Positions 38,765 to 49,049 of a DNA stretch of 64,000 bases are shown in pieces. The notes under the pieces were generated by a model. The model ran no database searches and had not been told where the DNA came from. It was given only the letters and a program-made list of their open reading frames with translations. A program made the translations under genes and the position numbers. Origin of the DNA: Janibacter sp. DB-40 (lineage in GTDB: Bacteria > Actinomycetota > Actinomycetes > Actinomycetales > Dermatophilaceae); NCBI RefSeq assembly GCF_029510815.1, contig NZ_CP120360.1, forward strand, positions 2,418,001-2,482,000. Direction: 5' to 3'. The stretch's first letter is position 1. The number at the start of each line of letters is the position of its first letter.

Positions 38765-39810
38765 GCACGACCACCGACCGTCGGCGCACGGTCCGCCGCG
38801 TCGTCCAGGTCGTCCTCGGCCTCGGCCTCGCGGTGGTCCTGCTGTGGTGGGGCCTGCCCTTCTTCGCGCAGACCACCTGGGGCGAGGTCGGCGACGTGCT
38901 CGCGGGGGTCTCACCGTGGAAGGCGGTGCTCTACACCGGCTTCATCGTCGCCGGCCTGTACTGCTACACATTCGTGATGACCGGGGCCATGCCCGGGCTG
39001 AGCCACCCGCGGGCCCTGATCCTCAACGTCTGCGGCTCCTCCGTCTCGAACCTGCTTCCCGGCGGTGGCGCCGTGGGGCTGGCCGCCACCTACTACATCG
39101 CCAAGTCGTGGGGGTTCACCGTCACGAGCGTGACGACGATGGCGGTCGTCACCGGGGTGTGGAACGTCCTCGCCCGCGCCGCGCTGCCGGTGATCGCGAT
39201 CATCGGCCTGTCCTGGGGCGCGGTGGACCTGCCGCCCTCGATGCGGGAGGCGGCCTGGGCCGCGATCGTCACCGGCGCCGTCGTGCTGGCGCTCTTCGTC
39301 ATCGCGGTCGTCACCGATGCGGGTGCCCGGAGCGTCGGGCGGGGACTGGACCGACTGGTGCGCCTCGTCCGGCGCGGGCACACCGACGCGGCCGAGCGCG
39401 GCCTGACCGGGCTGCGGGCGCAGGTCGCGGAGACGGTGCGCACCGGGTGGTTGTCGATGACCCTGGGCATGGTCGGTTTCTTCGGTCTGTACTACGTGCT
39501 CTTCCTGCTGTGCATGTCCGCCACGGGGGTCGAGCTGCCCTTCGGACAGCTCTTCGCGGCGTACGCCATCGGGCGGCTGCTCACCGCGGTCGGGGTCACG
39601 CCGGGCGGGCTCGGGGTCACCGAGGCCGGCACCGTGGCGGCCCTCGTCGCCTGGGGCGCCGACCCGGCCGCGTCCATGGCCGGGGTGGTGATCTTCTCGA
39701 TCTTCACCCACCTGCTCGAGGTCCCGCTCGGGGCGATCGGGTGGGTCGCGTGGAGCGTCATGCCCCGGGCCAGCCGGGAGGAGATCGCCCAGGCCGCCGC
39801 CGGGAGCTGA
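38761..39810 (+). CDS. Lysylphosphatidylglycerol synthase TM-like (UPF0104) membrane protein
   Basis: 349 residues, about eight membrane helices: VVQVVLGLGLAVVLLWWGL, AVLYTGFIVAGLYCYTFVM, ALPVIAIIGLSWG, AWAAIVTGAVVLALFVIAVV and others. The hallmark of the LPG_synthase_TM family is present: NLLPGGGAVGLAATYYIAK and AIGRLLTAVGVTPGGLGVTE. Family members often flip or transfer lipid-linked substrates and lie beside glycosyltransferase and PIG-L genes, as here. There is no catalytic MprF domain. Confidence 0.82.
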   Translation: MSTTTDRRRTVRRVVQVVLGLGLAVVLLWWGLPFFAQTTWGEVGDVLAGVSPWKAVLYTGFIVAGLYCYTFVMTGAMPGLSHPRALILNVCGSSVSNLLPGGGAVGLAATYYIAKSWGFTVTSVTTMAVVTGVWNVLARAALPVIAIIGLSWGAVDLPPSMREAAWAAIVTGAVVLALFVIAVVTDAGARSVGRGLDRLVRLVRRGHTDAAERGLTGLRAQVAETVRTGWLSMTLGMVGFFGLYYVLFLLCMSATGVELPFGQLFAAYAIGRLLTAVGVTPGGLGVTEAGTVAALVAWGADPAASMAGVVIFSIFTHLLEVPLGAIGWVAWSVMPRASREEIAQAAAGS

Positions 39811-39813
39811 CCC

Positions 39814-40626
39814 TCAGCCCAGCAGGCGGGCCACCTGACGGGCGTGCGCCTGGTCGGCCACCGCGTCGTCGAGCTCCTCGGGCTCGAAGGGCCGACCGGT
39901 CGCCACCTCCGCGGCCCACCCGATGAGGGCGTCCGCGAGGCGCGGGTTGGCCGGCAGGATCGGTCCGTGGAGGTAGGAGCCGACGACGTGCCCGGTGACG
40001 GCACCCTCGGTGCCGTCGGAGCCGTTGTTGCCCTGCCCGTGGCGGACCCGGCCGAAGGGGTCCTGGCCCGCCCCGAGCACGGTCGAGCCCGAGTGGTTCT
40101 CGTAGCCGACGACGTCACCGAACTCCGTGGACAGCACGACCGGCCCGATCATCCGCACCTCGTTGCCCTGCGTGGTCGCGTCCAGGATCCCCAGACCGGG
40201 CACGCGCCTGCCGTCGACGGTGACGAAGGACTGGCCGAAGAGCTGGTACATCCCGCAGATCATGAGCATGGGCACGCCCTCGGTGACCAGGTCCCGGAGC
40301 CGGTCGGCGTGGCGCTCGAGGTCCGCCTCGACGGTGACCTGCCCGGAGTCCTGACCGCCGCCACCGACCATGAGGTGGACGGTCTCCGGCAGCGACTGCC
40401 CGGGGTGGTGCTGGTGCACGACCGGGACGTACCCGTGCCGCCGGATGCGCGCGGCGAGGCAGCGGGTGTTGCCCAGGTCCCCGTAGATGCTCATCTCGCG
40501 GGGGTACATGTGCACGAGGTGGATCTCGCCCTTGCCCTCGTGCCCGGGGTCGGCGGGACGGTCGGAGCCCGCGGGCTCGCCGAGGATCGTGACGTCGCGG
40601 GGGCTGTCGGGTCCGGTGCCGCTCAT
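39814..40626 (-). CDS. gatD: Lipid II isoglutaminyl synthase, glutaminase subunit GatD
   Basis: 270 residues. A class I glutamine amidotransferase of the CobB/CobQ type: VHMYPREMSIYGDLGNTRCL, the nucleophile in MLMICGMYQLFGQ and the histidine in GSYLHGPILPANP. It releases ammonia that MurT uses to amidate D-glutamate of lipid II. ATG 40626 overlaps the murT stop (ATGA), the usual arrangement. Confidence 0.94.
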   Translation of the reverse strand: MSGTGPDSPRDVTILGEPAGSDRPADPGHEGKGEIHLVHMYPREMSIYGDLGNTRCLAARIRRHGYVPVVHQHHPGQSLPETVHLMVGGGGQDSGQVTVEADLERHADRLRDLVTEGVPMLMICGMYQLFGQSFVTVDGRRVPGLGILDATTQGNEVRMIGPVVLSTEFGDVVGYENHSGSTVLGAGQDPFGRVRHGQGNNGSDGTEGAVTGHVVGSYLHGPILPANPRLADALIGWAAEVATGRPFEPEELDDAVADQAHARQVARLLG

Positions 40627-41966
40627 GCCGCTCCTCCATCGGTCTCGGGCGCGTCGACGCCCATCTCGGGCAGGTCGTAGCGCTCACCGAGCATCCGGCG
40701 CAGCGCGAGCATCGCCGTGTAGGAGGTGAAGATGCGCTTCGGCTCCCCCTCGTGGTCGGCGAGGAAGGTGGTCAGGGCCTTCGCCAGGTCCGTCTCGGTG
40801 GCGGCGACGGCCACGTCGTCGTACTGCAGGCGCAGCGCCATGTCCCAGCCGCGCACACCGGAGGTGAGGGCCACTCCCTTCGCCCGCAGGGACTCGAAGC
40901 TGACGTCGTAGAGCCACGAGACGTCCCGGCCGTCCGCGTAGTCGTCGTTGATGGCGACCATCGTCGCGGCCGGTGTGCTCGCGTAGGTGCTCAGCGCGAC
41001 GGTGAAGCCGGCGGGGTTCTTGACCAGGACGAGCTCGAGCGGGCTGCCGTCGACGTCGATGACCTCACCGCGGCCGAAGGGGGGCGCCACCGTCCGCAGC
41101 GCCCGCTCGGTGGCCTCGTGGCGGAACGCGGCGCCGAGCAGGTGCTTGGCCGTCGACGTCGCCGCGGTGGCGTTGATCATCGCGGCCAGACCACGCTGGC
41201 GCAGGGTCACGGGGCCGAGGGAACCCCCTTCGCCGTGGGCACCGAAGGTGATGCGCAGCGACTCCTCGTCGACCGGCGTCAGCAGGCCGTCGCGCTCACC
41301 GGCGACCGGCGGCGTGAAGTCCTCCTGCGCCCGGGCATCGTGCTCGGACAGCTCGCCGGCGCGGTCGGCGACCGACGCGTCCAGGCCGAACCAGGTGAGG
41401 TCGACGCCCGGCGCGAGCGTGGTCGCGATGCGGTTGACGAAGGGGTCGTCCCGGTTGAGCACAACCCCGTGCGTCGTCATCGCGGCCAGCCGGGTGAGCA
41501 ACCCCGCCGTGTGGTCGATCTCGGCGAAGCGGTCGAGCTGGTCGCGGGCGACGTTGAGCAGGAGGGCATGGGTGGGGGCGACGGCCCGGCCGAAGTGGAG
41601 TGCGTGCGCCTCGTCCAGCTCGAGGACGGCGATGTCCGCCTCGAGCCCACCGCGCACGGGCATCTCCGCGAGCATCGCGGAGATGACTCCGCGGGTGAAG
41701 TTGCTGCCCGTGGGGTTGGTGAAGACCCGCATGCCGTGGGCGCGCAGGATCGCGACCAGCATCTTCGTGGTCGTCGTCTTGCCGTTGGTCCCGGAGACCA
41801 CGACGATGCCGCCCGGCACGTCGGCGAGGGTGTGGGCGAGGAAGGCGGGGTCGACCTTCTCCGCGACGAGGCCGGGCAGGGCAGATCCTCCCGAGCCCCC
41901 GCCCCTCAGACGGGCTGCGTGGCGGGCGGCCTTGCCGGCGAGGGTTGCGATCGTCGTTCTCAGCAC
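40623..41966 (-). CDS. murT: Lipid II isoglutaminyl synthase, MurT subunit
   Basis: 447 residues from GTG. Mur-ligase features: VVVSGTNGKTTTTKMLVAIL (ATP loop), TNPTGSNFTRGVISAML, LELDEAHALHFG, LLLNVARDQLDRFAEID and LNRDDPFVNRIA; the C-terminal DUF1727 domain has FTVALSTYASTPAATMVAIND and SWLYDVSFE. Unlike S. aureus MurT, the segment that should hold a four-cysteine zinc ribbon (after LTWFGLD) has no cysteine, and the whole protein is cysteine-free. Confidence 0.93.
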   Translation of the reverse strand: MLRTTIATLAGKAARHAARLRGGGSGGSALPGLVAEKVDPAFLAHTLADVPGGIVVVSGTNGKTTTTKMLVAILRAHGMRVFTNPTGSNFTRGVISAMLAEMPVRGGLEADIAVLELDEAHALHFGRAVAPTHALLLNVARDQLDRFAEIDHTAGLLTRLAAMTTHGVVLNRDDPFVNRIATTLAPGVDLTWFGLDASVADRAGELSEHDARAQEDFTPPVAGERDGLLTPVDEESLRITFGAHGEGGSLGPVTLRQRGLAAMINATAATSTAKHLLGAAFRHEATERALRTVAPPFGRGEVIDVDGSPLELVLVKNPAGFTVALSTYASTPAATMVAINDDYADGRDVSWLYDVSFESLRAKGVALTSGVRGWDMALRLQYDDVAVAATETDLAKALTTFLADHEGEPKRIFTSYTAMLALRRMLGERYDLPEMGVDAPETDGGAA

Positions 41967-41970
41967 CGGA

Positions 41971-42663
41971 TCACCCTAACGGGGCACCGGGCCCCGGGCG
42001 GTCCGCGTAGTCGGCGCTGCGGGGTTGGTCACAGCGCTCGGCGATGCCGTCCATCACCTCGTCGGTGATCGCCCGGAAGAGCTTGCTCTTGACGTGCTGC
42101 TCCCGCAGGGAGTCGACGTCGACCGGCGGCCCGAAGCGGACGGTCACCCGGTGCGGGCGGAACCCCGTGGCCCCGACCGGCTGGACCTTGTCGGTCCCGG
42201 TGAGCGCACACGGGACGACCACCGCCCCGGTGGCCGCGGCCAGCCGACCGACCCCGGTGCGCCCCTTGTGGAGCATGCCGTCGCGGCTGCGGGTGCCCTC
42301 GGGATAGATGCCGAAGGCGCCCCCCTTCGACAGGTGCTCCTCCGCGAGCTCGAGCGAGCGGGCCGCGGCCCGCGCGTCGGAACGGTCGACCGGGATCATG
42401 CCGCCGAACTCGCCGAACCACAGGCGCTTGATCCAGCCCATGAGGCCGGTGCCCTGCAGGTACTCGGCCTTGCCGAGGAAGCCGACCTTGCGGCCGGCGG
42501 CCAGCGGGATGACCATCGAGTCGACGAAGCTGAGGTGGTTGCTGGCGATGATCACCGGACCGGTCGCGGGGACGTGCTCCGCGCCCTCGACGCGCAGCCG
42601 CAGGTACGCCCGCAGGGGCGGACCGACGATCACCCGGCGCAGGATCCACTCGCTGACCTGCAT
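41971..42663 (-). CDS. 1-acyl-glycerol-3-phosphate acyltransferase (PlsC-like)
   Basis: 230 residues from ATG 42663, which has GGGAGTGG at suitable distance; an ATG at 42735 is possible. Acyltransferase motifs: SNHLSFVDSMVIP (HX4D), GGMIPVDRSDARA and GIYPEGTRSRDGMLHKGRTG. It acylates lysophosphatidic acid or a related lipid at the membrane. It follows guaA and precedes murT on the same strand, five bases upstream of the murT stop region boundary rather than in overlap. Confidence 0.87.
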   Translation of the reverse strand: MQVSEWILRRVIVGPPLRAYLRLRVEGAEHVPATGPVIIASNHLSFVDSMVIPLAAGRKVGFLGKAEYLQGTGLMGWIKRLWFGEFGGMIPVDRSDARAAARSLELAEEHLSKGGAFGIYPEGTRSRDGMLHKGRTGVGRLAAATGAVVVPCALTGTDKVQPVGATGFRPHRVTVRFGPPVDVDSLREQHVKSKLFRAITDEVMDGIAERCDQPRSADYADRPGPGAPLG

Positions 42664-42742
42664 CGCACCACTCCCGTCCACGTCGCGCTCTCCTCCGCCC
42701 CTCTGACTTCGCAACTGCTTAGGCTCTTGCGACATCGGGGCG

Positions 42743-44320
<1,578 letters not shown>

Positions 44321-44362
44321 GCGGACAGGTTACCGGGGTGATCCGGCCGCTCCCGGTCCCGG

Positions 44363-44704
44363 TCACTGCGTGAGCGGGGTGACTTCGCGGACGACGCGAC
44401 GCTCCTCGACGAAGGCGATGAAGGGGATGCACGCCAGCAGCAGGACCGCGATCATCCGCCCGACCGACCACCCGACCTTGAAGCCGAGGTTGGCGGTGGC
44501 GACGGCGAAGACCATGAAGATCAGGCCGTGCACGGGCGACCACCACGTGAGCACGTCGTTGTCGAAGCCGTACTTGAGGACCATCTCGACGATGAGGACG
44601 AACATCGCCAGGCCGGCGACGATCGCGCTCACCCGGAAGAGGGTCAACGCGCTCGCGATCGCCCTCGGGTCGGCGGTGGCCACAACCTGCTCGTCGGTGC
44701 TCAT
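44363..44704 (-). CDS. DUF3817 membrane protein
   Basis: 113 residues from ATG 44704 (overlaps the SURF1 stop as ATGA). LTLFRVSAIVAGLAMFVLIVE, VHGLIFMVFAVATANLGFKV and RMIAVLLLACIPFIAFVEER are three membrane helices in the DUF3817 pattern, including a conserved W-x-P-V-H-G motif (WWSPVHG). The family is actinobacterial, function unknown, and often next to SURF1 and guaA. Confidence 0.82.
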   Translation of the reverse strand: MSTDEQVVATADPRAIASALTLFRVSAIVAGLAMFVLIVEMVLKYGFDNDVLTWWSPVHGLIFMVFAVATANLGFKVGWSVGRMIAVLLLACIPFIAFVEERRVVREVTPLTQ

Positions 44705-45453
44705 GTCACGTGCTCCTTGATCTCCTCGGCCTCCACGGCCTCGTCCCGGCGCGCCGTCTGACGCACCATCTTCGTCCACATCCACAGCGGGAACGCAGCG
44801 AACACCCACCACTGGACGGCGTACATGACGTTGCGCCACTGCAACGAGGTGTCCGGAAGCGGCGGTGGCACCCGCTCCAGGCCCGGCGCCTGCTCCCGGC
44901 CGTCCTCACTCATGGCGAACGCGAACCCGTTGTAGATCTCGCCCGGCCAGACGTTGACCAGCTTGGCGACGTCCACCGACGTCATCTCACCGTCGGCGAG
45001 ACCGACGCCCTCGTCGGGGGCCTCCTTCGGGGCCAACGACCCGAGCAGCTCGATGGTGCCCGACGGCGCCGGTGGCGGGGTCTCCCCCTTCGGGATCCAC
45101 CCGCGCACCACGGCGAGGTTGGCCCCGGTCCCGGCGACGACGAAGCGGTCGACGACCCACGCCCCCAGCTCGTCGTTCAGCAGACGGTCGACCACGAGCA
45201 CCTGGTCACCGGTGTACTCGCCGGTCGTGGTCACCCGTTGGCCGGACCCGCCGTCGGGGAAGTCCTCGAGCGGCTGCACGAAGTCGTCCAGCGGGACGAC
45301 CGGGCGGTCCTGGATCTCCCGGACCGTGTCCGCCCGCGCCTCGTCGTGCGCCACCGACCACTGCCACCGGCCGGCGATGACGCAGAGGACGCCGATGACC
45401 AGCGCGAGCGCGAGCAGCCCCAGGTAACGGGGGCGAAGGGCGGTCCGGAGCAC
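44701..45453 (-). CDS. SURF1 family cytochrome oxidase biogenesis protein
   Basis: 250 residues from GTG. Two membrane helices frame the protein: YLGLLALALVIGVLCVIAGRWQW at the N-terminus (given in part) and MYAVQWWVFAAFPLWMW near the C-terminus. The extracytoplasmic part has the family signatures RVTTTGEYTGDQVLVVDR, GAWVVDRFV and VVRGWIPKG, and LQWRNVMYAVQWW at the end. SURF1 helps insert heme into cytochrome aa3 oxidase. Confidence 0.88.
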   Translation of the reverse strand: MLRTALRPRYLGLLALALVIGVLCVIAGRWQWSVAHDEARADTVREIQDRPVVPLDDFVQPLEDFPDGGSGQRVTTTGEYTGDQVLVVDRLLNDELGAWVVDRFVVAGTGANLAVVRGWIPKGETPPPAPSGTIELLGSLAPKEAPDEGVGLADGEMTSVDVAKLVNVWPGEIYNGFAFAMSEDGREQAPGLERVPPPLPDTSLQWRNVMYAVQWWVFAAFPLWMWTKMVRQTARRDEAVEAEEIKEHVT

Positions 45454-45519
45454 GTGCCCAAGGCTACGTGGGCGATCTGGGTGTCCCGGATCACGCCGGC
45501 CGCTCCCCCGCGCGCACCC

Positions 45520-47328
45520 TCAGCCGGCCACGACCTGGGGCATACCGAGGTTCACCTTGGCGCTGGCGTGCGTGAACCTCTCCACCGCCCGGACGCTCGG
45601 GGCGACCGGCTGCAGGCGTTGGTACGGCTCGCCCTGCGCCGGGCGTGGGTCGGTCTCACCGGCGTTCGGCCACAGCGAGAAGGCCCGCTCGGCCTGCGCG
45701 GTGATCGTCAGCGAGGGGTTGACGCCGAGGTTGGCCGAGACGGCCGACCCGTCGCTGATCGTGATACCGGGGTGGCCCCACACCCGGTGGTACGGGTCGA
45801 TGACGCCGTGGTCGGGCGAGTCGCTGATCGCGGCGCCGCCGAGGAAGTGCGCGGTCAGCGGGATGTCGAAGGCCTCGCTCCACGTGCCGCCCGCGAAGGT
45901 GCGCATGCCGAGCCGCTCGCCGAGCCGCTCGGTGATGACCCTGATCCCCTTGTGCCCCGACTCGATGTAGGTCGGGTTCTTCTCCCCGTGGCCCTGCTGC
46001 GAGGTCAGGCGACGGTTCCCGAGCACCCCCCGGCGGAGGGAGGTCGTCAGCGAGTTGTCGAGGCTCTGCATGACCAGCCCGATGACGGTGCTGTCGGCGA
46101 AGTGGGTCCCCGGCGGGAACCACGCCTTCAGCGCCGGGAGCTGCGTCGGCAGCGCCGCGAGCAGCTTGACCAGGCGCGGGGTGCGGCCGGTCCGCGGCGG
46201 GGTGAGGAGCGTGGTGAGCAGGCCCATCGCGTCCGAGCCCCTGCCGTAGCGCACGTTCTCGATGTGGGTGTCCTCGTCCGGGTGGAAGGAGGAGGTGATC
46301 GCCACCCCCTTCGTGAGGTCGTCCGCACCGGTCGGGGGACGCTCGGTCAGGGCGCCGAGGAGGGCCTCGGAGTTGGTGCGGGTCAGGGCGCCGAGGGTGT
46401 CGCTGATGCGCGGCAGCTCACCGTCGTCCTTCATCCGGTGGAGGAGATTCTGGGTGCCCCAGGTCCCGGCGGCGACGACGACGTGGCGGGCGGTGGTGAC
46501 CCGGGCGCCCTTGTCGCCGGGCTTGTCGGTGGCCTCGTGGCGCACCCGGTAGATCTCCTCGCCCGCGGCGTCGGTGCCCGGCACGACCCCGACCCGGGTG
46601 ACCGTGCGCATCGGCACGATCTGCGTCCCGAGCCGCTCCGCGAGCGCGAGGTAGTTCTTCATCAGGGTGTTCTTGGCCCCGACGCGGCAGCCGACCATGC
46701 AGTTGCCGCACTCGGTGCACGTGGTCCGCGACGGTCCGGCACCGCCGAAGTACGGGTCGGGCACCGTGCTCCCCTGCTCGTGGGCGCCCTCCTCGGTGTC
46801 GAAGAAGACCCCGACCGGGGTCTTGACGAAGGTCTCCGGGACACCCATGTCCGCGGCGGCCGCGCGCATGACGTCCTCGACCGGTCCCTCGCAGGGGTTG
46901 GTCACGACGCCGAGCATCGAGCTGGCCGTGTCGTAGTGCGGCTTCAGCTCGGACTGCCAGTCCGTGATGTGGCCCCACTGGCGGTCCTCGAAGAAGACGG
47001 TCGGTGGCACGTACAGGGTGTTGGCGTAGTTGAGCGACCCGCCACCGACACCCGCGCCGGCGAGGATCATCACGTCCTTGAGCATGTGGATGCGCTGGAT
47101 CCCGTAGCAGCCGGCCTTGGGGGCCCAGAGGAAGTTCTTCAGGTCCCAGCTGGTCTCGGCGAAGTCCTCGTCCTCGAACCGGCGGCCGGCCTCGAGGACC
47201 GTGACCCGGTATCCCTTCTCGGAGAGGCGAAGGGCGGCGACGGAGCCTCCGAAGCCGGAGCCGATGACGAGGACGTCCGTGTCCACCGTGCCCGCGAGGG
47301 CCTTGCGTGTCGTGCTGGTGCTGCTCAC
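45520..47328 (-). CDS. GMC family oxidoreductase (cholesterol oxidase-like)
   Basis: 602 residues from GTG 47328, which overlaps the aldehyde dehydrogenase stop. FAD binding: DVLVIGSGFGGSVAALRLSE and AGAGVGGGSLNYANT. A cysteine cluster CTECGNCMVGCRVGAKNTL resembles a ferredoxin-like motif present in this subgroup. The C-terminal GMC part includes TAHFLGGAAISDSPDHG and DGSAVSANLGVNPSLTITA. It oxidises an alcohol, possibly a sterol-like or long-chain substrate; coupling to an aldehyde dehydrogenase suggests alcohol-to-acid oxidation. Confidence 0.88.
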   Translation of the reverse strand: MSSTSTTRKALAGTVDTDVLVIGSGFGGSVAALRLSEKGYRVTVLEAGRRFEDEDFAETSWDLKNFLWAPKAGCYGIQRIHMLKDVMILAGAGVGGGSLNYANTLYVPPTVFFEDRQWGHITDWQSELKPHYDTASSMLGVVTNPCEGPVEDVMRAAAADMGVPETFVKTPVGVFFDTEEGAHEQGSTVPDPYFGGAGPSRTTCTECGNCMVGCRVGAKNTLMKNYLALAERLGTQIVPMRTVTRVGVVPGTDAAGEEIYRVRHEATDKPGDKGARVTTARHVVVAAGTWGTQNLLHRMKDDGELPRISDTLGALTRTNSEALLGALTERPPTGADDLTKGVAITSSFHPDEDTHIENVRYGRGSDAMGLLTTLLTPPRTGRTPRLVKLLAALPTQLPALKAWFPPGTHFADSTVIGLVMQSLDNSLTTSLRRGVLGNRRLTSQQGHGEKNPTYIESGHKGIRVITERLGERLGMRTFAGGTWSEAFDIPLTAHFLGGAAISDSPDHGVIDPYHRVWGHPGITISDGSAVSANLGVNPSLTITAQAERAFSLWPNAGETDPRPAQGEPYQRLQPVAPSVRAVERFTHASAKVNLGMPQVVAG

Positions 47329-48917
47329 TTCATCCCCGTCATCTTCATGGCGCGCAGGCCGGCGGTCAGCGCCTTGGCGTAGGTCTGGTGGCTGATGCCG
47401 AAGGCGGGCGCGATCGGCATGACGTGCTGGGAGCTGACGGTCTGCGCCTCGGTGTACTTCAGGATCCCCTCGGCCCCGTGCCGCCGGCCCGTGCCCGAGT
47501 CCTTCATGCCGCCCATGGGCGCGCCCATGGAGGCCCATGCCGCGGCGTAGGCCTCGTTGATGTTGACCGTGCCCGTGCGGATCCGCTCGGCGATGCGGCG
47601 ACCCCGGCGCACGTCCGTGGTCCACACGGAGGAGTTGAGGCCGTACTCGGTGTCGTTGGCCAGGGCGATCGCGGCCTCGTCGTCGGCCACGCGGTAGATC
47701 GAGACGAGCGGACCGAAGGTCTCCTCGTCGCGGCAGGTCATGGCCGACGTCACCCCGTCGAGGACGGTGGGCTCGAAGACGTAGGGGCCGACGTCGGGAC
47801 GGTGCTTGCCGCCGGTGAGGACGGTCGCTCCCTTCGTCACCGCGTCCTCGAGGTGCTCGGTGACGGTGTCGAGCTGGCTCTGGTTGACCAGCGAGCCCAT
47901 GTCGTGGCCGTACTCGAGCGCTGTGCTCAGCGTCATCTCCCGGACGGCGGCGACGAAGCGCGGCACGAACTCATCGGCGACGTCCTCGTGGACGAGGACC
48001 CGCTCGGTGGAGATGCACAGCTGGCCGGCGCTGGAGAAGCAGCCGCGCACGGCACCCTCGACGGCCTTGTCCAGGTCGGCGTCGTCAGCGACGTAGACGG
48101 AGTTCTTTCCGCCGAGCTCCATGCTGAAGGAGACGAGCCGCGCCGCCGCGGACTGCGCGACCCTGCGCCCGGTCGGCGTGGAGCCGGTGTAGCAGACGTA
48201 GTCGGCGGAGTCGACGATCGCCTGACCGGCCTCGGAGCCGCGACCGAGGACGACCTGGAAGAGGCCCTCGGGCAGACCGGCCCGCACGAGCATCTCGACG
48301 GCCGCCAGCGCGGTGACCGAGCCCTGCTGGTCCGGGCGCAGCACGACCGCGTTGCCGGCCATGAGGGCGGGCAGGGCGTCGGTGATCGCCAGGCTCAGCG
48401 GGTAGTTCCACGGCGAGACGACGCCGACGACGCCCTTGGGGTGGTGCAGCACGTGGGTGCGGGTCAGGAGCGGGAGGGCGCCCTGGACCCGCTGTGGCCG
48501 CAGGTGGGCCTGCGCGGTGCGCGCGTAGTACCGCGCCGCCATGGCGGTGTCGGCGACCTCCTCGAAGGCCTGGTGCCGCGTCTTGCCCGACTCGAGCTGG
48601 ACGAGGTCGAGCAGCTCGACCTGCTTGTCGAGGACGAGGTCGTGGAACCGCAGCAGGATACGCGCCCGGTCGTCGAAGGACGTGGTGGCCCACCGGCTCT
48701 GCGCGGCCCGGGCGGCGGTCACGGCCCGGGCGACGTCCTGTGCCGTCGACAACGGCAGCGTCGCGATGGGACCACCGGTCATCGGCGAGGTCCTGGTGAA
48801 GGTCTGCGCCGTCGGTGAGGCCACGACCCGGCTCGCGAGGCGGCGGGCCCGGCTCGGGTCGACCGCGTAGGTCGCGGTGGGGTCCAGCTCTGGGTCAGCG
48901 ATGGTCTCCGAGGTCAT
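47325..48917 (-). CDS. Aldehyde dehydrogenase, succinic semialdehyde dehydrogenase-like
   Basis: 530 residues from ATG 48917. GVVGVVSPWNYPLSLAITDA, the NAD(P) loop YTGSTPTGRRVAQ, MELGGKN with the catalytic Glu and SSAGQLCISTERV with the catalytic Cys are intact. The overall pattern is that of actinobacterial 'succinate-semialdehyde dehydrogenase (NADP+)' GabD2-type proteins. It is co-transcribed with the GMC oxidoreductase, so its real substrate may be that enzyme's aldehyde product. Confidence 0.88.
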   Translation of the reverse strand: MTSETIADPELDPTATYAVDPSRARRLASRVVASPTAQTFTRTSPMTGGPIATLPLSTAQDVARAVTAARAAQSRWATTSFDDRARILLRFHDLVLDKQVELLDLVQLESGKTRHQAFEEVADTAMAARYYARTAQAHLRPQRVQGALPLLTRTHVLHHPKGVVGVVSPWNYPLSLAITDALPALMAGNAVVLRPDQQGSVTALAAVEMLVRAGLPEGLFQVVLGRGSEAGQAIVDSADYVCYTGSTPTGRRVAQSAAARLVSFSMELGGKNSVYVADDADLDKAVEGAVRGCFSSAGQLCISTERVLVHEDVADEFVPRFVAAVREMTLSTALEYGHDMGSLVNQSQLDTVTEHLEDAVTKGATVLTGGKHRPDVGPYVFEPTVLDGVTSAMTCRDEETFGPLVSIYRVADDEAAIALANDTEYGLNSSVWTTDVRRGRRIAERIRTGTVNINEAYAAAWASMGAPMGGMKDSGTGRRHGAEGILKYTEAQTVSSQHVMPIAPAFGISHQTYAKALTAGLRAMKMTGMK

Positions 48918-48990
48918 TACCCGAGGGTAGATCCCCGCGTCGAGGAAGACCACAGGTCGATGTCCACTTGTGAGATGGCCCACCAGAGCG

Positions 48991-49012
48991 CCCTTCGTCG
49001 AGCAGCGAAGGG
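48991..49012 (-). terminator. Terminator of guaB3, built from a CGAAGGG pair
   Basis: CCCTTCG and CGAAGGG (with a further GG on the right) flank an 8-base loop 38 bases after the guaB3 stop. The region 48918-49049 has no gene. Confidence 0.65.
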
Positions 49013-49049
49013 GGTGCCCCCGGCCACGAGGACGAGCCCCGGAAGGGGG

